A DNA stretch of 64,000 bases. Origin: Achromobacter spanius (GTDB lineage: Bacteria > Pseudomonadota > Gammaproteobacteria > Burkholderiales > Burkholderiaceae_B). Under the pieces are notes generated by a model, which worked only from the letters and a program-made list of their open reading frames with translations, was not told the DNA's origin and ran no database searches. Position numbers and translations under genes: made by a program. The stretch covers positions 2,418,001 to 2,482,000 of the forward strand of contig NZ_CP034689.1 of assembly GCF_003994415.1 (NCBI RefSeq). The letters run 5' to 3'. Positions 16,704 through 26,527 of the stretch are shown here, piece by piece (position 1 is the stretch's first letter; each line of letters starts with the position of its first letter).

Positions 16704-17960
16704 ATGCCAGATCCATCCCACACCCATGCCACCTCTGCCGGCTCAGCGGATTCCGTACCCAGCGCCATGCCGACCTCGCTGGTCATGTTGCTGGCCGTGG
16801 CTTGCGCCTTGAGCGTGGCCAACGTGTATTACGCGCAACCCTTGCTGGACGCCATCGGCCGCGAGTTCGCGCTGGATCAGGGGGCGGTGGGCGTGGTGGT
16901 CACGGCCACCCAATTGGGCTGCGCGGTGGCGCTGCTGTTGGTGGTGCCGCTGGGCGATCTGCTGGACCGGCGCCACTTGATGCTGGGCCAGTTGGGCCTC
17001 TTGATGCTGGCCCTGGTGGCGGTGGCGCTGTCCGCCAACACGCCCTGGCTGCTGGCGGGCATGGTGGCCCTGGGCCTGCTGGGCACGGCGATGACGCAGG
17101 GTTTGCTGGCCCTGTCCGCCGCCCTGGCCGCGCCCGACGAACGCGGCCGGGTGGTGGGCGCGGCGCAGGGTGGGGTGGTGATCGGCCTGCTGCTGGCGCG
17201 CACGGTGGCGGGCGTGGTGTCCGCTGCCTGGGGCTGGCGGGCGGTGTACGGGGTGTCGGCCGTATTGGCTGCCGTGCTGGCGCTGGTGCTCATGCGTCGT
17301 TTGCCTCAACGCCGGCTGCCCACGGCAAATCTGTCTTACGTTGCCCTGCTGCGTTCGATGGCGACGCTGCTGGCCACGGAACCCGTGCTGCGTGTGCGCG
17401 GCATGATCGCCTTATTGATGTTCGCCGCCATCAGCGCGTTTTGGACGGCGCTGGTGTTGCCGCTGAGCGCGCCGCCGCATTCCTTGTCGCACACGGCGGT
17501 GGGCGCGTTTGGCCTGGTGGGCGTATTGGGCGTGCTGATGGCGGCGCGCGCGGGCCGTTGGGCTGACCGGGGTCTGGGCCAGCGCACCACCGGCGCGGGC
17601 CTGTTGCTGCTGTGCCTGGCGTGGGCGCCCATCGCGCTGCTGGACCACAGCCTGTGGGCCTTGGCGCTGGGCGTGCTGGTGCTGGACGTGGCGCTGCAAG
17701 CCTTGCATGTGACCAATCAGACGATGATCTTCAGCATCAGCACGCAGGCGCATAGCCGGTTGGTGGGCGGCTACATGATGTTCTACGCCGTGGGCAGTGG
17801 ACTGGGAGCGATTGCGTCAACGGCGGTGTATGCCCACGCGGGCTGGCTGGGCGTTTGCGCGCTGGGCGCCGCCATCAGCGTGACGGCGCTGTTGTTCTGG
17901 GTGGCGACGCTGCCCGCCAAGGCGGCGCCGCCACCATCCGGTCAGGGCTGCACCGCGTAG
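16704..17960 (+). CDS. MFS transporter (arabinose-efflux/YnfM-like exporter)
   Basis: A protein of 418 residues with twelve predicted membrane segments. It has the family opening NVYYAQPLLDAIGREF and the loop motif PLGDLLDRRHLMLGQ. This subgroup usually exports small organic molecules or drugs by proton antiport. The substrate is not predictable here. It is divergent from the HxlR regulator, and the twin operators lie within 65 bases of its start. The last 19 bases overlap the 3' end of the convergent acyl-CoA dehydrogenase gene. Confidence 0.88.
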   Translation: MPDPSHTHATSAGSADSVPSAMPTSLVMLLAVACALSVANVYYAQPLLDAIGREFALDQGAVGVVVTATQLGCAVALLLVVPLGDLLDRRHLMLGQLGLLMLALVAVALSANTPWLLAGMVALGLLGTAMTQGLLALSAALAAPDERGRVVGAAQGGVVIGLLLARTVAGVVSAAWGWRAVYGVSAVLAAVLALVLMRRLPQRRLPTANLSYVALLRSMATLLATEPVLRVRGMIALLMFAAISAFWTALVLPLSAPPHSLSHTAVGAFGLVGVLGVLMAARAGRWADRGLGQRTTGAGLLLLCLAWAPIALLDHSLWALALGVLVLDVALQALHVTNQTMIFSISTQAHSRLVGGYMMFYAVGSGLGAIASTAVYAHAGWLGVCALGAAISVTALLFWVATLPAKAAPPPSGQGCTA

Positions 17961-19711
17961 TCCTTGGACCCCAGCACCACGGCGGCCAGGCCAGGGGCCT
18001 GGGTCAGCTTGTGCAGGGCATAGGTCTGCACTGTGGCGATCTTGGCCTGATGGAATTCAGGGTCTTCAGCCTGGTGTTCTAGGCCGGCCAAGAGCGCGCG
18101 CGCCATCTGCCAACCCGCCAAGGTGGTGCCCGCCAACAGCAGATAAGGCACGGCCGAACCGAACACGGCGTTCGGCGCGCTGGCGGCATTGGCCAGTACG
18201 AAGTCCACCACGTTGGCCAGCGCCAGACGGGCCTGGCGTAGCGGCTTCAGCACCAGGCCTGCGGCGGGTTCGCTGCGCGATTCCAGTTCCGTTTCTGTCT
18301 GGCGGATGGCTTCCAGCAGGCCTTGCGCCACCGCGCCGCCGTCGCGCAGGGTCTTGCGGCCGACCAGGTCATTGGCCTGGATGGCGGTGGTGCCTTCGTA
18401 GATGGTCAGGATGCGGGCATCGCGGTAGTACTGCGCCGCGCCGGTTTCTTCAATGAAGCCCATGCCGCCATGCACCTGCACGCCCAGGCTGGCAACGTCG
18501 ATGGACATTTCCGTGCACCAGCCCTTGACGATGGGCACCAGGAATTCCTGGATGGCCAGATGGCGCTTGCGTTCGTCGGCGTCGGGGCTGGCGTGGGCCA
18601 GGTCGGCGTGTCCGGCGGTGACGTAAGCCAGCGCGCGGCCGGCCTCGGTCAGGGCGCGCATGGTGCCCAGCATGCGGCGCACGTCAGGGTGATGGATGAT
18701 GGTCACTGCCACGCGCGCCGACCCGTCCACCGGACGGCTTTGCACGCGGTCGGCGGCATAGGCCAACGCGTGCTGGTAGGCGCGGTCGGCAATGGCGATG
18801 CCTTGCACGCCCACCGCGTAGCGCGCGGCGTTCATCATGATGAACATGGCGTCCAGCCCACGGTTTTCCTGGCCGACCAGATAGCCCAGCGCGCCGCCCG
18901 CGTCGCCAAATTGCAGCGTGGCGGTAGGACTGGCCTTGATGCCCAGCTTGTGTTCGATGGACACGCAGGTGACGTCGTTGCGCGCGCCCAGCGAGCCGTC
19001 TTCGTTGACCAGGAACTTGGGCACCAGGAACAGGGAAATGCCCTTCACGCCCTCGGGCGCATCGGGCAAGCGCGCCAGCACCAGATGCAGGATGTTCTCG
19101 GTCAGGTCGTGGTCGCCGTAGGTGATGAAGATCTTGGTGCCGGACAGGCGATACGTGCCGTCGCCCACCGGTTGCGCGCGCGTGCGGATCATGGCCAGGT
19201 CTGACCCGGCTTGCGGCTCGGTCAGGTTCATGGTGCCGGTCCATTGCCCGGAAATCATCGGGCCGATGAAGCGCGTTTTCAGTTCCGGCGAACCGGCCGT
19301 CAACAACGCCTCGATGGCGCCGTTGGTCAGCAAGGGGCACAGCGCGAAAGACAGGTTGGCGGCGTTCAGCATTTCAGAGCAGGGCGAGCCGATCAGCCCG
19401 GGCAAGCCCTGGCCACCGTATTCCTGCGGATGCGACATGCCTTGCCAGCCGGCTTCGGTGTATTGCCGAAAGGCCTGCTTGAAGCCGGGCGAGGTGGTGA
19501 CGGCGCCGTCGCGCCAGGCGCTGGGTTCACGGTCGGCCGGGTGGTTCAGCGGGGCCAGCACCTCGGCGGCGAAGTGGGCGGATTCTTCCAGCACGGCTTG
19601 GGCGGTGTCGGGCGTGGCCTCCTCGAAACCGGGCAGGGCGGCAACTTGCGGCAGGCCGGCCAGATGGTTCAACACAAACAGCATGTCTTTCACGGGGGCT
19701 TGGTACGTCAT
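17942..19711 (-). CDS. Acyl-CoA dehydrogenase (large, DmdC-type)
   Basis: A protein of 589 residues, longer than the usual 380-400. It has an N-terminal extension (MTYQAPVKDMLFVLNHL), an FAD-binding middle with FTPQ-like patterns (MNLTEPQAGSDLAMIRTRA) and a C-terminal extra domain. This architecture matches 3-methylmercaptopropionyl-CoA dehydrogenase-like enzymes, which act on short or substituted acyl-CoAs and pass electrons to ETF. AGGAG precedes the ATG. The acyl-CoA ligase gene lies 42 bases upstream in the same direction, so activation and dehydrogenation are encoded together. The true substrate is unknown. Confidence 0.88.
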   Translation of the reverse strand: MTYQAPVKDMLFVLNHLAGLPQVAALPGFEEATPDTAQAVLEESAHFAAEVLAPLNHPADREPSAWRDGAVTTSPGFKQAFRQYTEAGWQGMSHPQEYGGQGLPGLIGSPCSEMLNAANLSFALCPLLTNGAIEALLTAGSPELKTRFIGPMISGQWTGTMNLTEPQAGSDLAMIRTRAQPVGDGTYRLSGTKIFITYGDHDLTENILHLVLARLPDAPEGVKGISLFLVPKFLVNEDGSLGARNDVTCVSIEHKLGIKASPTATLQFGDAGGALGYLVGQENRGLDAMFIMMNAARYAVGVQGIAIADRAYQHALAYAADRVQSRPVDGSARVAVTIIHHPDVRRMLGTMRALTEAGRALAYVTAGHADLAHASPDADERKRHLAIQEFLVPIVKGWCTEMSIDVASLGVQVHGGMGFIEETGAAQYYRDARILTIYEGTTAIQANDLVGRKTLRDGGAVAQGLLEAIRQTETELESRSEPAAGLVLKPLRQARLALANVVDFVLANAASAPNAVFGSAVPYLLLAGTTLAGWQMARALLAGLEHQAEDPEFHQAKIATVQTYALHKLTQAPGLAAVVLGSKDYAVQP

Positions 19712-19753
19712 GGCCGAAAAACTCCTGGATGAAGGTGGCTGGGGCGCCGGCGT

Positions 19754-21466
19754 TCAGGCGGCTTTGTTGGGGGTGTCTTGGGTGGGGGCGGCGTCGGCGG
19801 AAGTGTCGGGCGACGTGCCTGCCGACGGGCCGGCCAGGTCAATGGCCTGGGTCGCGCCGATGGCGGCGCGCAGTTCAAACTTCTGGATCTTGCCGGTGGA
19901 CGTCTTGGGCAGTTCACCGAAGCGCACCGCGCGCGGCACCTTGAAGCCCGCCAGCAGCAGCTTGCAATGCGCAATGATCTCTTCGGCGGTGGCGGTGCTG
20001 CCGGCCTTCAGTTCGACAAAGGCGCACGGCGTTTCGCCCCACTTCGGGTCGGGCATGGCCACCACGGCCACGGCCGCCACGGCGGGGTGGCGATAGAGCG
20101 CGTCTTCGACTTCGATGCTGGAGATGTTTTCGCCGCCCGAGATGATGATGTCCTTGCTGCGGTCCTTGATGCGCACATACCCGTCCGGCGTCATCACGCC
20201 CAGGTCGCCGGTGTGGAACCAGCCGCCCGCGAAGGCCTCGTCGGTGGCGCGTTCGTTCTTCAGATAGCCCTTCATGCAGATGTTGCCGCGGAACATGATC
20301 TCGCCCACGGTCTGCTCGTCGGCGGGCACTTCCTGCATGGTGTCGGGGTTGCGCACGGACACGCCCGCCTGCAAGTGGTAGCGCACGCCCTGGCGCGCGG
20401 TCAGCATGGCGCGGCGTTCGTCGTCCAGCGCGTCCCAGGCTTCCTGGCGGGCGCAGACGGCGGCCGGCCCGTAGACCTCGGTCAGGCCATATACGTGGGT
20501 CAGTTCAAAGCCGATCTCGCGCATCTTGGCGATGACGGCGGGTGCCGGCGCGGCGCCCGCCACCATGGTGCGCACGGTGTGCGTGATGCCCGCGCGCAGT
20601 TCGGCCGGCGCATTCGCCAGCGCGCTTTGCACGATGGGCGCGCCGCAGTAGTGGGTGACGCCTTCGGCGCGGATCAGGTCGAATACCGTCTTGGGGTCGA
20701 ACTTGCGCAGGCAGACGTTCACGCCCGCGCGCGCGGCGACGGTCCAGGGAAAGCACCAGCCGTTGCAATGGAACATGGGCAGCGTCCACAGATAGACCGC
20801 GTGCTTGGGCATGTCCCATTCAAGTATGTTGCTGATGGCGTTCATATAGGCGCCGCGATAGTGGTAGACCACGCCTTTGGGGTCGCCGGTGGTGCCTGAC
20901 GTGTAGTTCAGTGCAATGGCGTCCCATTCGTCGGCGGGCGGCTGCCAGTCGTAGCGGGCGGGAGCGTCGGCCAGAAAGGCCTCGTAGTCGATGGCGCCGG
21001 GCAGGGTGGCGGGCGCGCCATCCAGGTCATGGACCGAGATAACCGTCAGGTGGGGGAATTCGGCGCGGGCGCGTTGGGCGATGTCGGCGTATTCGGTGTC
21101 GATGATCAGCGCGCGGGCTTCGCCGTGGCCCAGCATGAACAGCACGCTGGGCGCATCCAGCCGGGTGTTCAGCGTGTTGAGCACTGCGCCCAGCATCGGC
21201 ACGCCGAAGTGGGCTTCGACCATGGCGGGAATGTTGGGCAGCATGACGGCGACGGTGTCGCCGCGCTTGATGCCGGCCCGTTCCAATGCATTGGCCAGCC
21301 GCTGCGCGCGTTCGTAGGTCTGGCCCCAGGTGCGCCGTACCTGGCCGTGCACCACGGCCAGCCGGTGGCCATAGACTTCCGCCGCGCGGGCAATGAAGTC
21401 CACGGGCGTCAAGGGGGTGTAGTTGGCGTCGCGGCGCGCCAAACCATGGTCGAACATGCTGCTCAT
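19754..21466 (-). CDS. Acyl-CoA synthetase (AMP-forming)
   Basis: A protein of 570 residues with the ANL-superfamily signatures YTSGTTGDPKG near residue 188, a GWFHTGDLG motif and RSKDIIISGGENIS. A Pro-Lys-rich region near the end (LPKTSTGKIQKFEL) holds the catalytic lysine. It is closest in style to DmdB/medium-chain ligases (HCNGWCFPW). It would activate a carboxylic acid for the dehydrogenase encoded downstream. The start at 21466 has GGAGA upstream, and a longer frame to 21595 lacks homology. The C-terminal 20 residues are a low-complexity Ala/Thr/Asp tail. Confidence 0.9.
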   Translation of the reverse strand: MSSMFDHGLARRDANYTPLTPVDFIARAAEVYGHRLAVVHGQVRRTWGQTYERAQRLANALERAGIKRGDTVAVMLPNIPAMVEAHFGVPMLGAVLNTLNTRLDAPSVLFMLGHGEARALIIDTEYADIAQRARAEFPHLTVISVHDLDGAPATLPGAIDYEAFLADAPARYDWQPPADEWDAIALNYTSGTTGDPKGVVYHYRGAYMNAISNILEWDMPKHAVYLWTLPMFHCNGWCFPWTVAARAGVNVCLRKFDPKTVFDLIRAEGVTHYCGAPIVQSALANAPAELRAGITHTVRTMVAGAAPAPAVIAKMREIGFELTHVYGLTEVYGPAAVCARQEAWDALDDERRAMLTARQGVRYHLQAGVSVRNPDTMQEVPADEQTVGEIMFRGNICMKGYLKNERATDEAFAGGWFHTGDLGVMTPDGYVRIKDRSKDIIISGGENISSIEVEDALYRHPAVAAVAVVAMPDPKWGETPCAFVELKAGSTATAEEIIAHCKLLLAGFKVPRAVRFGELPKTSTGKIQKFELRAAIGATQAIDLAGPSAGTSPDTSADAAPTQDTPNKAA

Positions 21467-21646
21467 GCTTTGTCTCCGAATGGGGCGCGTCGTGCGGCCC
21501 CTGTCTTGTTCGAGGTGTGCTGATTGCGGAAAGCTTGATTCCCGTCGCTTGCGTGAGCTTAGGGGCGGCCCGAAAATACTGTCTGTCGCCTGCATGACAT
21601 ACCGCCGGCCGACCCCGCAAACTGCCAGTTTTACACGGTTCCGCCC

Positions 21647-22357
21647 ATGTCCGACGTTTCAAACATTGTTTCCGATGCCGAGCTGGCCAGCCTGTTCCGG
21701 GCCTGTGCCTGGTTCGGCGCGCTGGAGGCCCGGCATCAGGATCTGGTGCTGGCCACGTCGCGGGCGGAGCACGTGGCAAACGGGGCCTGGATTGCGCGGC
21801 GCAACGCGCCATCGGACTACTGGCTGGGCGTGCATACGGGGCTGCTGAAGCTGGCCATCTATAACGAATCGGGGCGCAGTTGCACGTTTTCCGGCGTGCC
21901 GCGTGGCGGCTGGTTTGGCGAGGGCAGCGTCATCAAGCGCGAACTGCGCAAATACGATGTGGTGGCGATCCAGCCGTCGCTGGTGTTGTTGGTGCCGGCC
22001 GCGACCTTTCACGCGCTGCTTGCCGCCAGCCTGCCGTTTTCGCATTTCGTCATTGGCCAGTTGAACGACCGCATGGGCGAATTCATTGCGTCCATCCAGA
22101 ACCACCGCTTGCTGGACGCCGATGCGCGCGTGGCGCAATCCCTGGCGCAGTTGTTCAACCCGCAGTTGTATCCGTCCACCGACCTGACGCTGGCCATTTC
22201 GCAGGAAGAACTGGGTTTCCTGACGGGCTTGTCGCGCCAGCGGGTGAACCAGGCTTTGCAGACGCTGGCGGACGCCGGAATCCTGGCGCTGGCGTACCAC
22301 CAGATCCAGGTGCTGGACCTGAACCGCCTGCGGCAGTTCGGGCTGGACCAGATCTAG
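21647..22357 (+). CDS. Crp/Fnr-family transcriptional regulator
   Basis: A protein of 236 residues with an N-terminal cyclic-nucleotide-binding-like barrel (GGWFGEGSVIKRE) and a C-terminal Crp-type helix-turn-helix (SQEELGFLTGLSRQRVNQAL). It lacks the N-terminal cysteine cluster of FNR, so it is not an oxygen sensor of that type. It is divergent from the acyl-CoA ligase/dehydrogenase pair and is their most likely regulator. The effector is unknown. Confidence 0.88.
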   Translation: MSDVSNIVSDAELASLFRACAWFGALEARHQDLVLATSRAEHVANGAWIARRNAPSDYWLGVHTGLLKLAIYNESGRSCTFSGVPRGGWFGEGSVIKRELRKYDVVAIQPSLVLLVPAATFHALLAASLPFSHFVIGQLNDRMGEFIASIQNHRLLDADARVAQSLAQLFNPQLYPSTDLTLAISQEELGFLTGLSRQRVNQALQTLADAGILALAYHQIQVLDLNRLRQFGLDQI

Positions 22358-22363
22358 GCGCGC

Positions 22364-23068
22364 TCAGCGCGGCGCCAGGGCGCGGGCCAGCGCGGCGCGC
22401 GCCAGGATGCGGGTGGAATCCAGCGTGGGCAGGGCGCAATTGCCATCGTTCAGCACCAGCGGCAACTCGGTGCAGCCCAGCACCACGGCATCACAGCCGG
22501 CATCGCGCAGGCGCTCAACAATGCCTTGCAGCCGTGCCACCGATTCGGGCTTGAATTCGCCATAGACCAGTTCGTCCATGATGATGCTGGCCAGCGTGAT
22601 GCGGTCTGCTTCGGTGGGGCGCAGGTAGTCCAGCCCCTGTGCACCCAGCTTGTCCGGGTAGACGCTGCTGTCGACCAGCCAGCGCGTGCCCAGGATGCCG
22701 ATGCGCCGGTAGCCGCGCGCACGCGCCTCGGCCGCGACCTCTTCGGCGATATGCAGCCAGGGCAGCGGGGAATCCGGCAGCACATGGCCCAGCGCCTGGT
22801 GAATGGTGTTGTCGGGGCAGATCAGGAAGTCGGCGCCCGCGCGCGCCAGCTTGCCGGCCGACGACAGCATCAACGCGCCCACGCCGGGCAGGTCGCCCTG
22901 GTCCAGGCAGACCACGTAGTCCGCCAGCGAATGCGTATGCAGGGAGATTTCGGGGTGCGCATGCGGCCCCATGCGCTGCGCGCCTTCCGCGCACAGCGTG
23001 CGATAGCACAACGCAGCGCCCTCGGCGGAGCAGGCGACGATACCGATGTGCAGGGGGGAAGTGTTCAT
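22364..23068 (-). CDS. Aspartate/glutamate racemase family protein
   Basis: A protein of 234 residues with the two-cysteine catalytic arrangement of PLP-independent racemases: Cys84 in [12 protein letters not shown] and Cys199 in [12 protein letters not shown]. It probably interconverts L- and D-aspartate or a related amino acid. Cysteine-based hydantoin or maleate isomerases share the fold, so the substrate is uncertain. It is divergent from gor, with 120 bases between starts, and converges with the Crp-type gene across a six-base gap. Confidence 0.85.
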   Translation of the reverse strand: MNTSPLHIGIVACSAEGAALCYRTLCAEGAQRMGPHAHPEISLHTHSLADYVVCLDQGDLPGVGALMLSSAGKLARAGADFLICPDNTIHQALGHVLPDSPLPWLHIAEEVAAEARARGYRRIGILGTRWLVDSSVYPDKLGAQGLDYLRPTEADRITLASIIMDELVYGEFKPESVARLQGIVERLRDAGCDAVVLGCTELPLVLNDGNCALPTLDSTRILARAALARALAPR

Positions 23069-23188
23069 GGTGTGGTTTCCTTTGGGGAATCTTGCCAGAG
23101 CTTAAGGGCAGGGCGCGCCCCGGTAGTGTTAAATACGGTTTTCCCGGAAAGCGAACGCGGGCCCTCGGGCTTTAGCGAAGGAAACTAT

Positions 23189-24547
23189 ATGGCATTCGAT
23201 TTTGATCTGTTTGTGATCGGCGCGGGCTCGGGCGGCGTGCGCGCGGCGCGCTTTGCCGCGGGCTATGGCGCGCGCGTGGCCGTGGCGGAAAGCCGCTACC
23301 TGGGCGGCACCTGCGTCAACGTGGGCTGTGTGCCCAAGAAGCTGCTGGTCTACGGCGCCCATTACAGCGAAGACTTCGAGCAGGCCCACGGCTTTGGCTG
23401 GACCACGGGCAAGCCGTCCTTCGACTGGGCCACGCTCATCGCCAACAAGAACCGCGAAATCGAGCGCCTTAACGGCATTTACCGCAACTTGCTGGTCAAT
23501 AGCGGCGTGACGCTGCTGGAAGGCCATGCCCGCATCGTCGACCCGCATACCGTCGAGATCAACGGCCAACGCCACACCGCCGCCAACATCCTGGTGGCCA
23601 CGGGCGGCTGGCCCAGCGTGCCAGACATTCCGGGCAAGGAACACGCCATCACCTCCAACGAGGCCTTCTTCCTGCCGGCGCTGCCGCGTCGCGTGCTGGT
23701 GGTGGGCGGCGGCTACATCGCCGTGGAATTCGCCTCTATTTTCAATGGCATGGGCGCGCAAACCGTCCAGGCCTATCGCGGCCCCTTGTTCCTGCGCGGC
23801 TTCGACCAGGGCGTGCGCGAGCATCTGCGTGACGAGCTCACGAAGAAGGGCGTAGACCTGCGCTTTTTCACTGACCTTGCCCGTATCGACAAGCAGCCCG
23901 ACGGCTCGCTGGCGGCCACGCTGAAGGACGGCTCGGTGATTGAGACCGACTGCGTGTTCTACGCCACCGGACGCCGGCCCATGCTGGACAACCTGGGCCT
24001 GGAGAACACCGGCGTCAAGCTGCGTGAAGACGGCTTTATCGAGGTGGACGACGAATACCGCACGGCCGAGCCTTCCATTCTGGCCATTGGCGACGTGATC
24101 GGCCGCGTGCCGCTGACGCCGGTGGCGCTGGCCGAAGGCATGGCCGTGGCGCGCCGCCTGTTCCGCCCCGAGGAATACCGCAAGGTTGACTACAAGCTGA
24201 TTCCGACCGCCGTGTTCAGCCTGCCGAACATCGGCACGGTGGGCATGACCACCGAAGAAGCGCGCGAGGCCGGCCACGAGGTCAAGCTCTTCGAAAGCCG
24301 GTTCCGGCCGATGAAGCTGACGCTGACGGAATCGCAGGAAAAGACGCTGATGAAGCTGATCGTGGACGCCAAGACGGACCGCGTGTTGGGCGTGCACATG
24401 GTGGGCCCGGATGCCGGCGAGATCATCCAGGGCATCGCCGTGGCGCTGAAGGCGGGCGCCACCAAGCAGGTGTTTGACGACACCATCGGCATTCACCCCA
24501 CGGCCGCCGAAGAGTTCGTGACGTTGCGCACGCCGGTCGCGCAATAA
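23189..24547 (+). CDS. gor: Glutathione-disulfide reductase
   Basis: A protein of 452 residues. It has an N-terminal FAD-binding GAGSGG, the redox-active disulfide Cys42/Cys47 ([13 protein letters not shown]), an NAD(P)-binding [12 protein letters not shown] and the C-terminal catalytic His436 ([11 protein letters not shown]). It reduces glutathione disulfide with NADPH in the cytoplasm. The start follows AAGGAA at a normal distance. The frame extends far upstream through the racemase gene without homology. The 3' end is two bases from the convergent DUF72 gene. Confidence 0.93.
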   Translation: MAFDFDLFVIGAGSGGVRAARFAAGYGARVAVAESRYLGGTCVNVGCVPKKLLVYGAHYSEDFEQAHGFGWTTGKPSFDWATLIANKNREIERLNGIYRNLLVNSGVTLLEGHARIVDPHTVEINGQRHTAANILVATGGWPSVPDIPGKEHAITSNEAFFLPALPRRVLVVGGGYIAVEFASIFNGMGAQTVQAYRGPLFLRGFDQGVREHLRDELTKKGVDLRFFTDLARIDKQPDGSLAATLKDGSVIETDCVFYATGRRPMLDNLGLENTGVKLREDGFIEVDDEYRTAEPSILAIGDVIGRVPLTPVALAEGMAVARRLFRPEEYRKVDYKLIPTAVFSLPNIGTVGMTTEEAREAGHEVKLFESRFRPMKLTLTESQEKTLMKLIVDAKTDRVLGVHMVGPDAGEIIQGIAVALKAGATKQVFDDTIGIHPTAAEEFVTLRTPVAQ

Positions 24548-24549
24548 GG

Positions 24550-25371
24550 CTACAGCCGTTCGATCATGGCGCGCGCCGCCGCCGGTGCGCGTTCCTTCGC
24601 CCCGTTGATGAAAAAGGCATAAACGTCCTGCGGGCGGGCCGCCCCAGGCGGCGGTTGGCCGATGCGGGGCAGGTCGGCCGGATCGGCCCCCCGCGCCCAG
24701 GTGCGCAGGCGTTCGGCCCAGGCGTCCAGCACCTTGGGCGCATAGCCCGCCCTGAACGCGGTGCTGGCGCGCATCAAACGTGCGTAGACAAAGTCGGCGG
24801 TGCGGTCGGCGATGGACGGAAAATCTTCGCTGTCTGTGTAGACCGTGGCGGCTTGGTGGCGGCGGGCCAAATCCAGGTATTCCTCGCAGGCGAAACTGGG
24901 GTGGCGCACGTCCAGCACGTGGCGCAGCGGCAGGCCATCGACCTTGTCGGGCAGCAGCGCCAGGAACGCGCCGAAATCCTCGGCGTTGAAAGTCTTGGTG
25001 GGGGCAAACTGCCACACCACCGGCCCCAGCTTGGGGCCCAGCTCGGCGATGCCGCTGTTCACGAAACGCAAGATAGAGTCTTTCGCGCCCGCCAGTTCGC
25101 GCCGGTTGGTCGCGTAGCGCGATGCCTTCAGCGAAAAGACAAAGCCGTCCGGCGTCTCGTCGCGCCACTTGGCGAAGGTGGCCGGCTTTTGCGTGCTGTA
25201 GTAGGTACCGTTGATTTCAATGGCGGTCAGCCGCTGGCTGGCGTATTCCAGTTCGCGCGCGTGGGGCAGGCCTTCCGGGTAGAAGGCGCCGCGCCAGGGG
25301 GCGTAGGTCCAGCCGCCGATGCCGACTCGGATGATGGGGCCTGCCCCTCCGGACGGATGACGCTTCGGCAT
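24550..25371 (-). CDS. DUF72 domain-containing protein
   Basis: A protein of 273 residues matching the DUF72 TIM-barrel family (YecE-like). It has the family opening IRVGIGGWTYAPWRGAFYPEGLP and motifs such as EINGTYY and FVYARLM. The biochemical function of the family is not established. A nuclease or sugar-related role has been suggested from the fold only. It converges with gor, and I see no operon partner. Confidence 0.85.
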   Translation of the reverse strand: MPKRHPSGGAGPIIRVGIGGWTYAPWRGAFYPEGLPHARELEYASQRLTAIEINGTYYSTQKPATFAKWRDETPDGFVFSLKASRYATNRRELAGAKDSILRFVNSGIAELGPKLGPVVWQFAPTKTFNAEDFGAFLALLPDKVDGLPLRHVLDVRHPSFACEEYLDLARRHQAATVYTDSEDFPSIADRTADFVYARLMRASTAFRAGYAPKVLDAWAERLRTWARGADPADLPRIGQPPPGAARPQDVYAFFINGAKERAPAAARAMIERL

Positions 25372-25598
25372 GTCCAGGTGCTCCGTACAGTCGAACGATT
25401 CGGTTCAATGTATCGCTAGCCTGGCACGGTCGTAAAGGCGCGAATGCTGAACGGCAGGCCCTGTCCACGTGGGTGTGGCATCGGCGATACGAGATGAAAG
25501 CGGGTTTGGGAACATCAAAAAAATTCCTGTTCCGATACAGTTTTGCGATAACGTGTGCGAATCGATTTTCGACGACACCCGGCGTGCGCCGGCTCAAC

Positions 25599-26231
25599 AT
25601 GCCTGACCTGACCCATCTTTTGACGTTTGCCCTGGTTTCCCTGGGCATGGTGCTGACCCCCGGCCCGAACATGATCTACCTGGTGTCGCGCTCGATCTCC
25701 CAAGGCGCGCGCGCTGGCCTGATTTCGCTGGGCGGCGTGGCGGTCGGGTTCATCTTCTATGTCTGTTGCGCGGCCTTCGGCATCACGGCCTTGCTGCTGA
25801 CAGTGCCCATGGCCTATGACGCGCTGCGTATCGGCGGCGCCCTGTATCTGCTGTACATGGCCTGGCAGGCCATCCGGCCGGGCGGCCGTTCGCCGTTCCA
25901 GGTGCGTGAGCTGCCCAAGAGCAGCGCGCGCACCTTGTTCACGATGGGCCTGGTCACCAACCTGCTCAACCCCAAGATCGCGGTGATGTATGTGTCACTG
26001 CTGCCGCAGTTCATCCAGCCCGACCACGGCAGCGTGTTCACGCAGTCGATTGCCTTGGGGATGACGCAAGTGATGATCAGCCTGTCGGTCAATGCCGTCA
26101 TCGCCATCACCGCGGGCTCCATCGCCGGCTTCCTGGCGGGGCGCCCCTTGTGGATGGTGATACAGCGCTGGCTGATGGGAACCGTGCTGGCCGGCCTGGC
26201 CGTGCGCATGCTGATGGACACGCGCCGCTGA
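25599..26231 (+). CDS. LysE-family amino acid exporter
   Basis: A protein of 210 residues with six hydrophobic segments and the family signature LVSLGMVLTPGPNMIYLVSR near the N-terminus. LysE/RhtB proteins export amino acids or homoserine lactone-like compounds across the inner membrane. The start was set by homology, because the region upstream lacks a clear ribosome binding site. The 227 bases before it hold no recognisable gene. Its stop overlaps the start of the next small gene (TGATG). Confidence 0.87.
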   Translation: MPDLTHLLTFALVSLGMVLTPGPNMIYLVSRSISQGARAGLISLGGVAVGFIFYVCCAAFGITALLLTVPMAYDALRIGGALYLLYMAWQAIRPGGRSPFQVRELPKSSARTLFTMGLVTNLLNPKIAVMYVSLLPQFIQPDHGSVFTQSIALGMTQVMISLSVNAVIAITAGSIAGFLAGRPLWMVIQRWLMGTVLAGLAVRMLMDTRR

Positions 26232-26527
26232 TGCCCCAGGACGACGGATTTTTCGGGTCGCTGGGCGTCATGCTCGGCGAAGCGCTGCGCGCGGTGGTGG
26301 CGGGCATCAAATGGTTGCTGGGTGGTTTGGGCGGCGCCTTGGGCGACTTCTATGGCGGGCTGTCCAAGGCCATGGGCATGAGCCCATCGATATTCAATTT
26401 TGTCTTGCTGGTGCTGGGGCTGATGTTCCTGTGGGCCGCCATCAAGGCCTTGCTGCGCCGCTCCATCCTGGGCTTTTTGTTCTGGCTGGTGCTGGCGGTG
26501 CTGGTGCTGGGCGGCTTGGTGAATTAG
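26231..26527 (+). CDS. Small hypothetical membrane protein
   Basis: A protein of 98 residues with one clear and one weaker membrane segment. The C-terminal half is very hydrophobic (FNFVLLVLGLMFLWAAI and a Leu/Val-rich end) and the middle is glycine-rich. I do not recognise a family. ATG 26231 overlaps the LysE stop as TGATG, which suggests coupled expression and perhaps an accessory role. The 3' end overlaps the MocR stop on the other strand by four bases. Confidence 0.6.
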   Translation: MPQDDGFFGSLGVMLGEALRAVVAGIKWLLGGLGGALGDFYGGLSKAMGMSPSIFNFVLLVLGLMFLWAAIKALLRRSILGFLFWLVLAVLVLGGLVN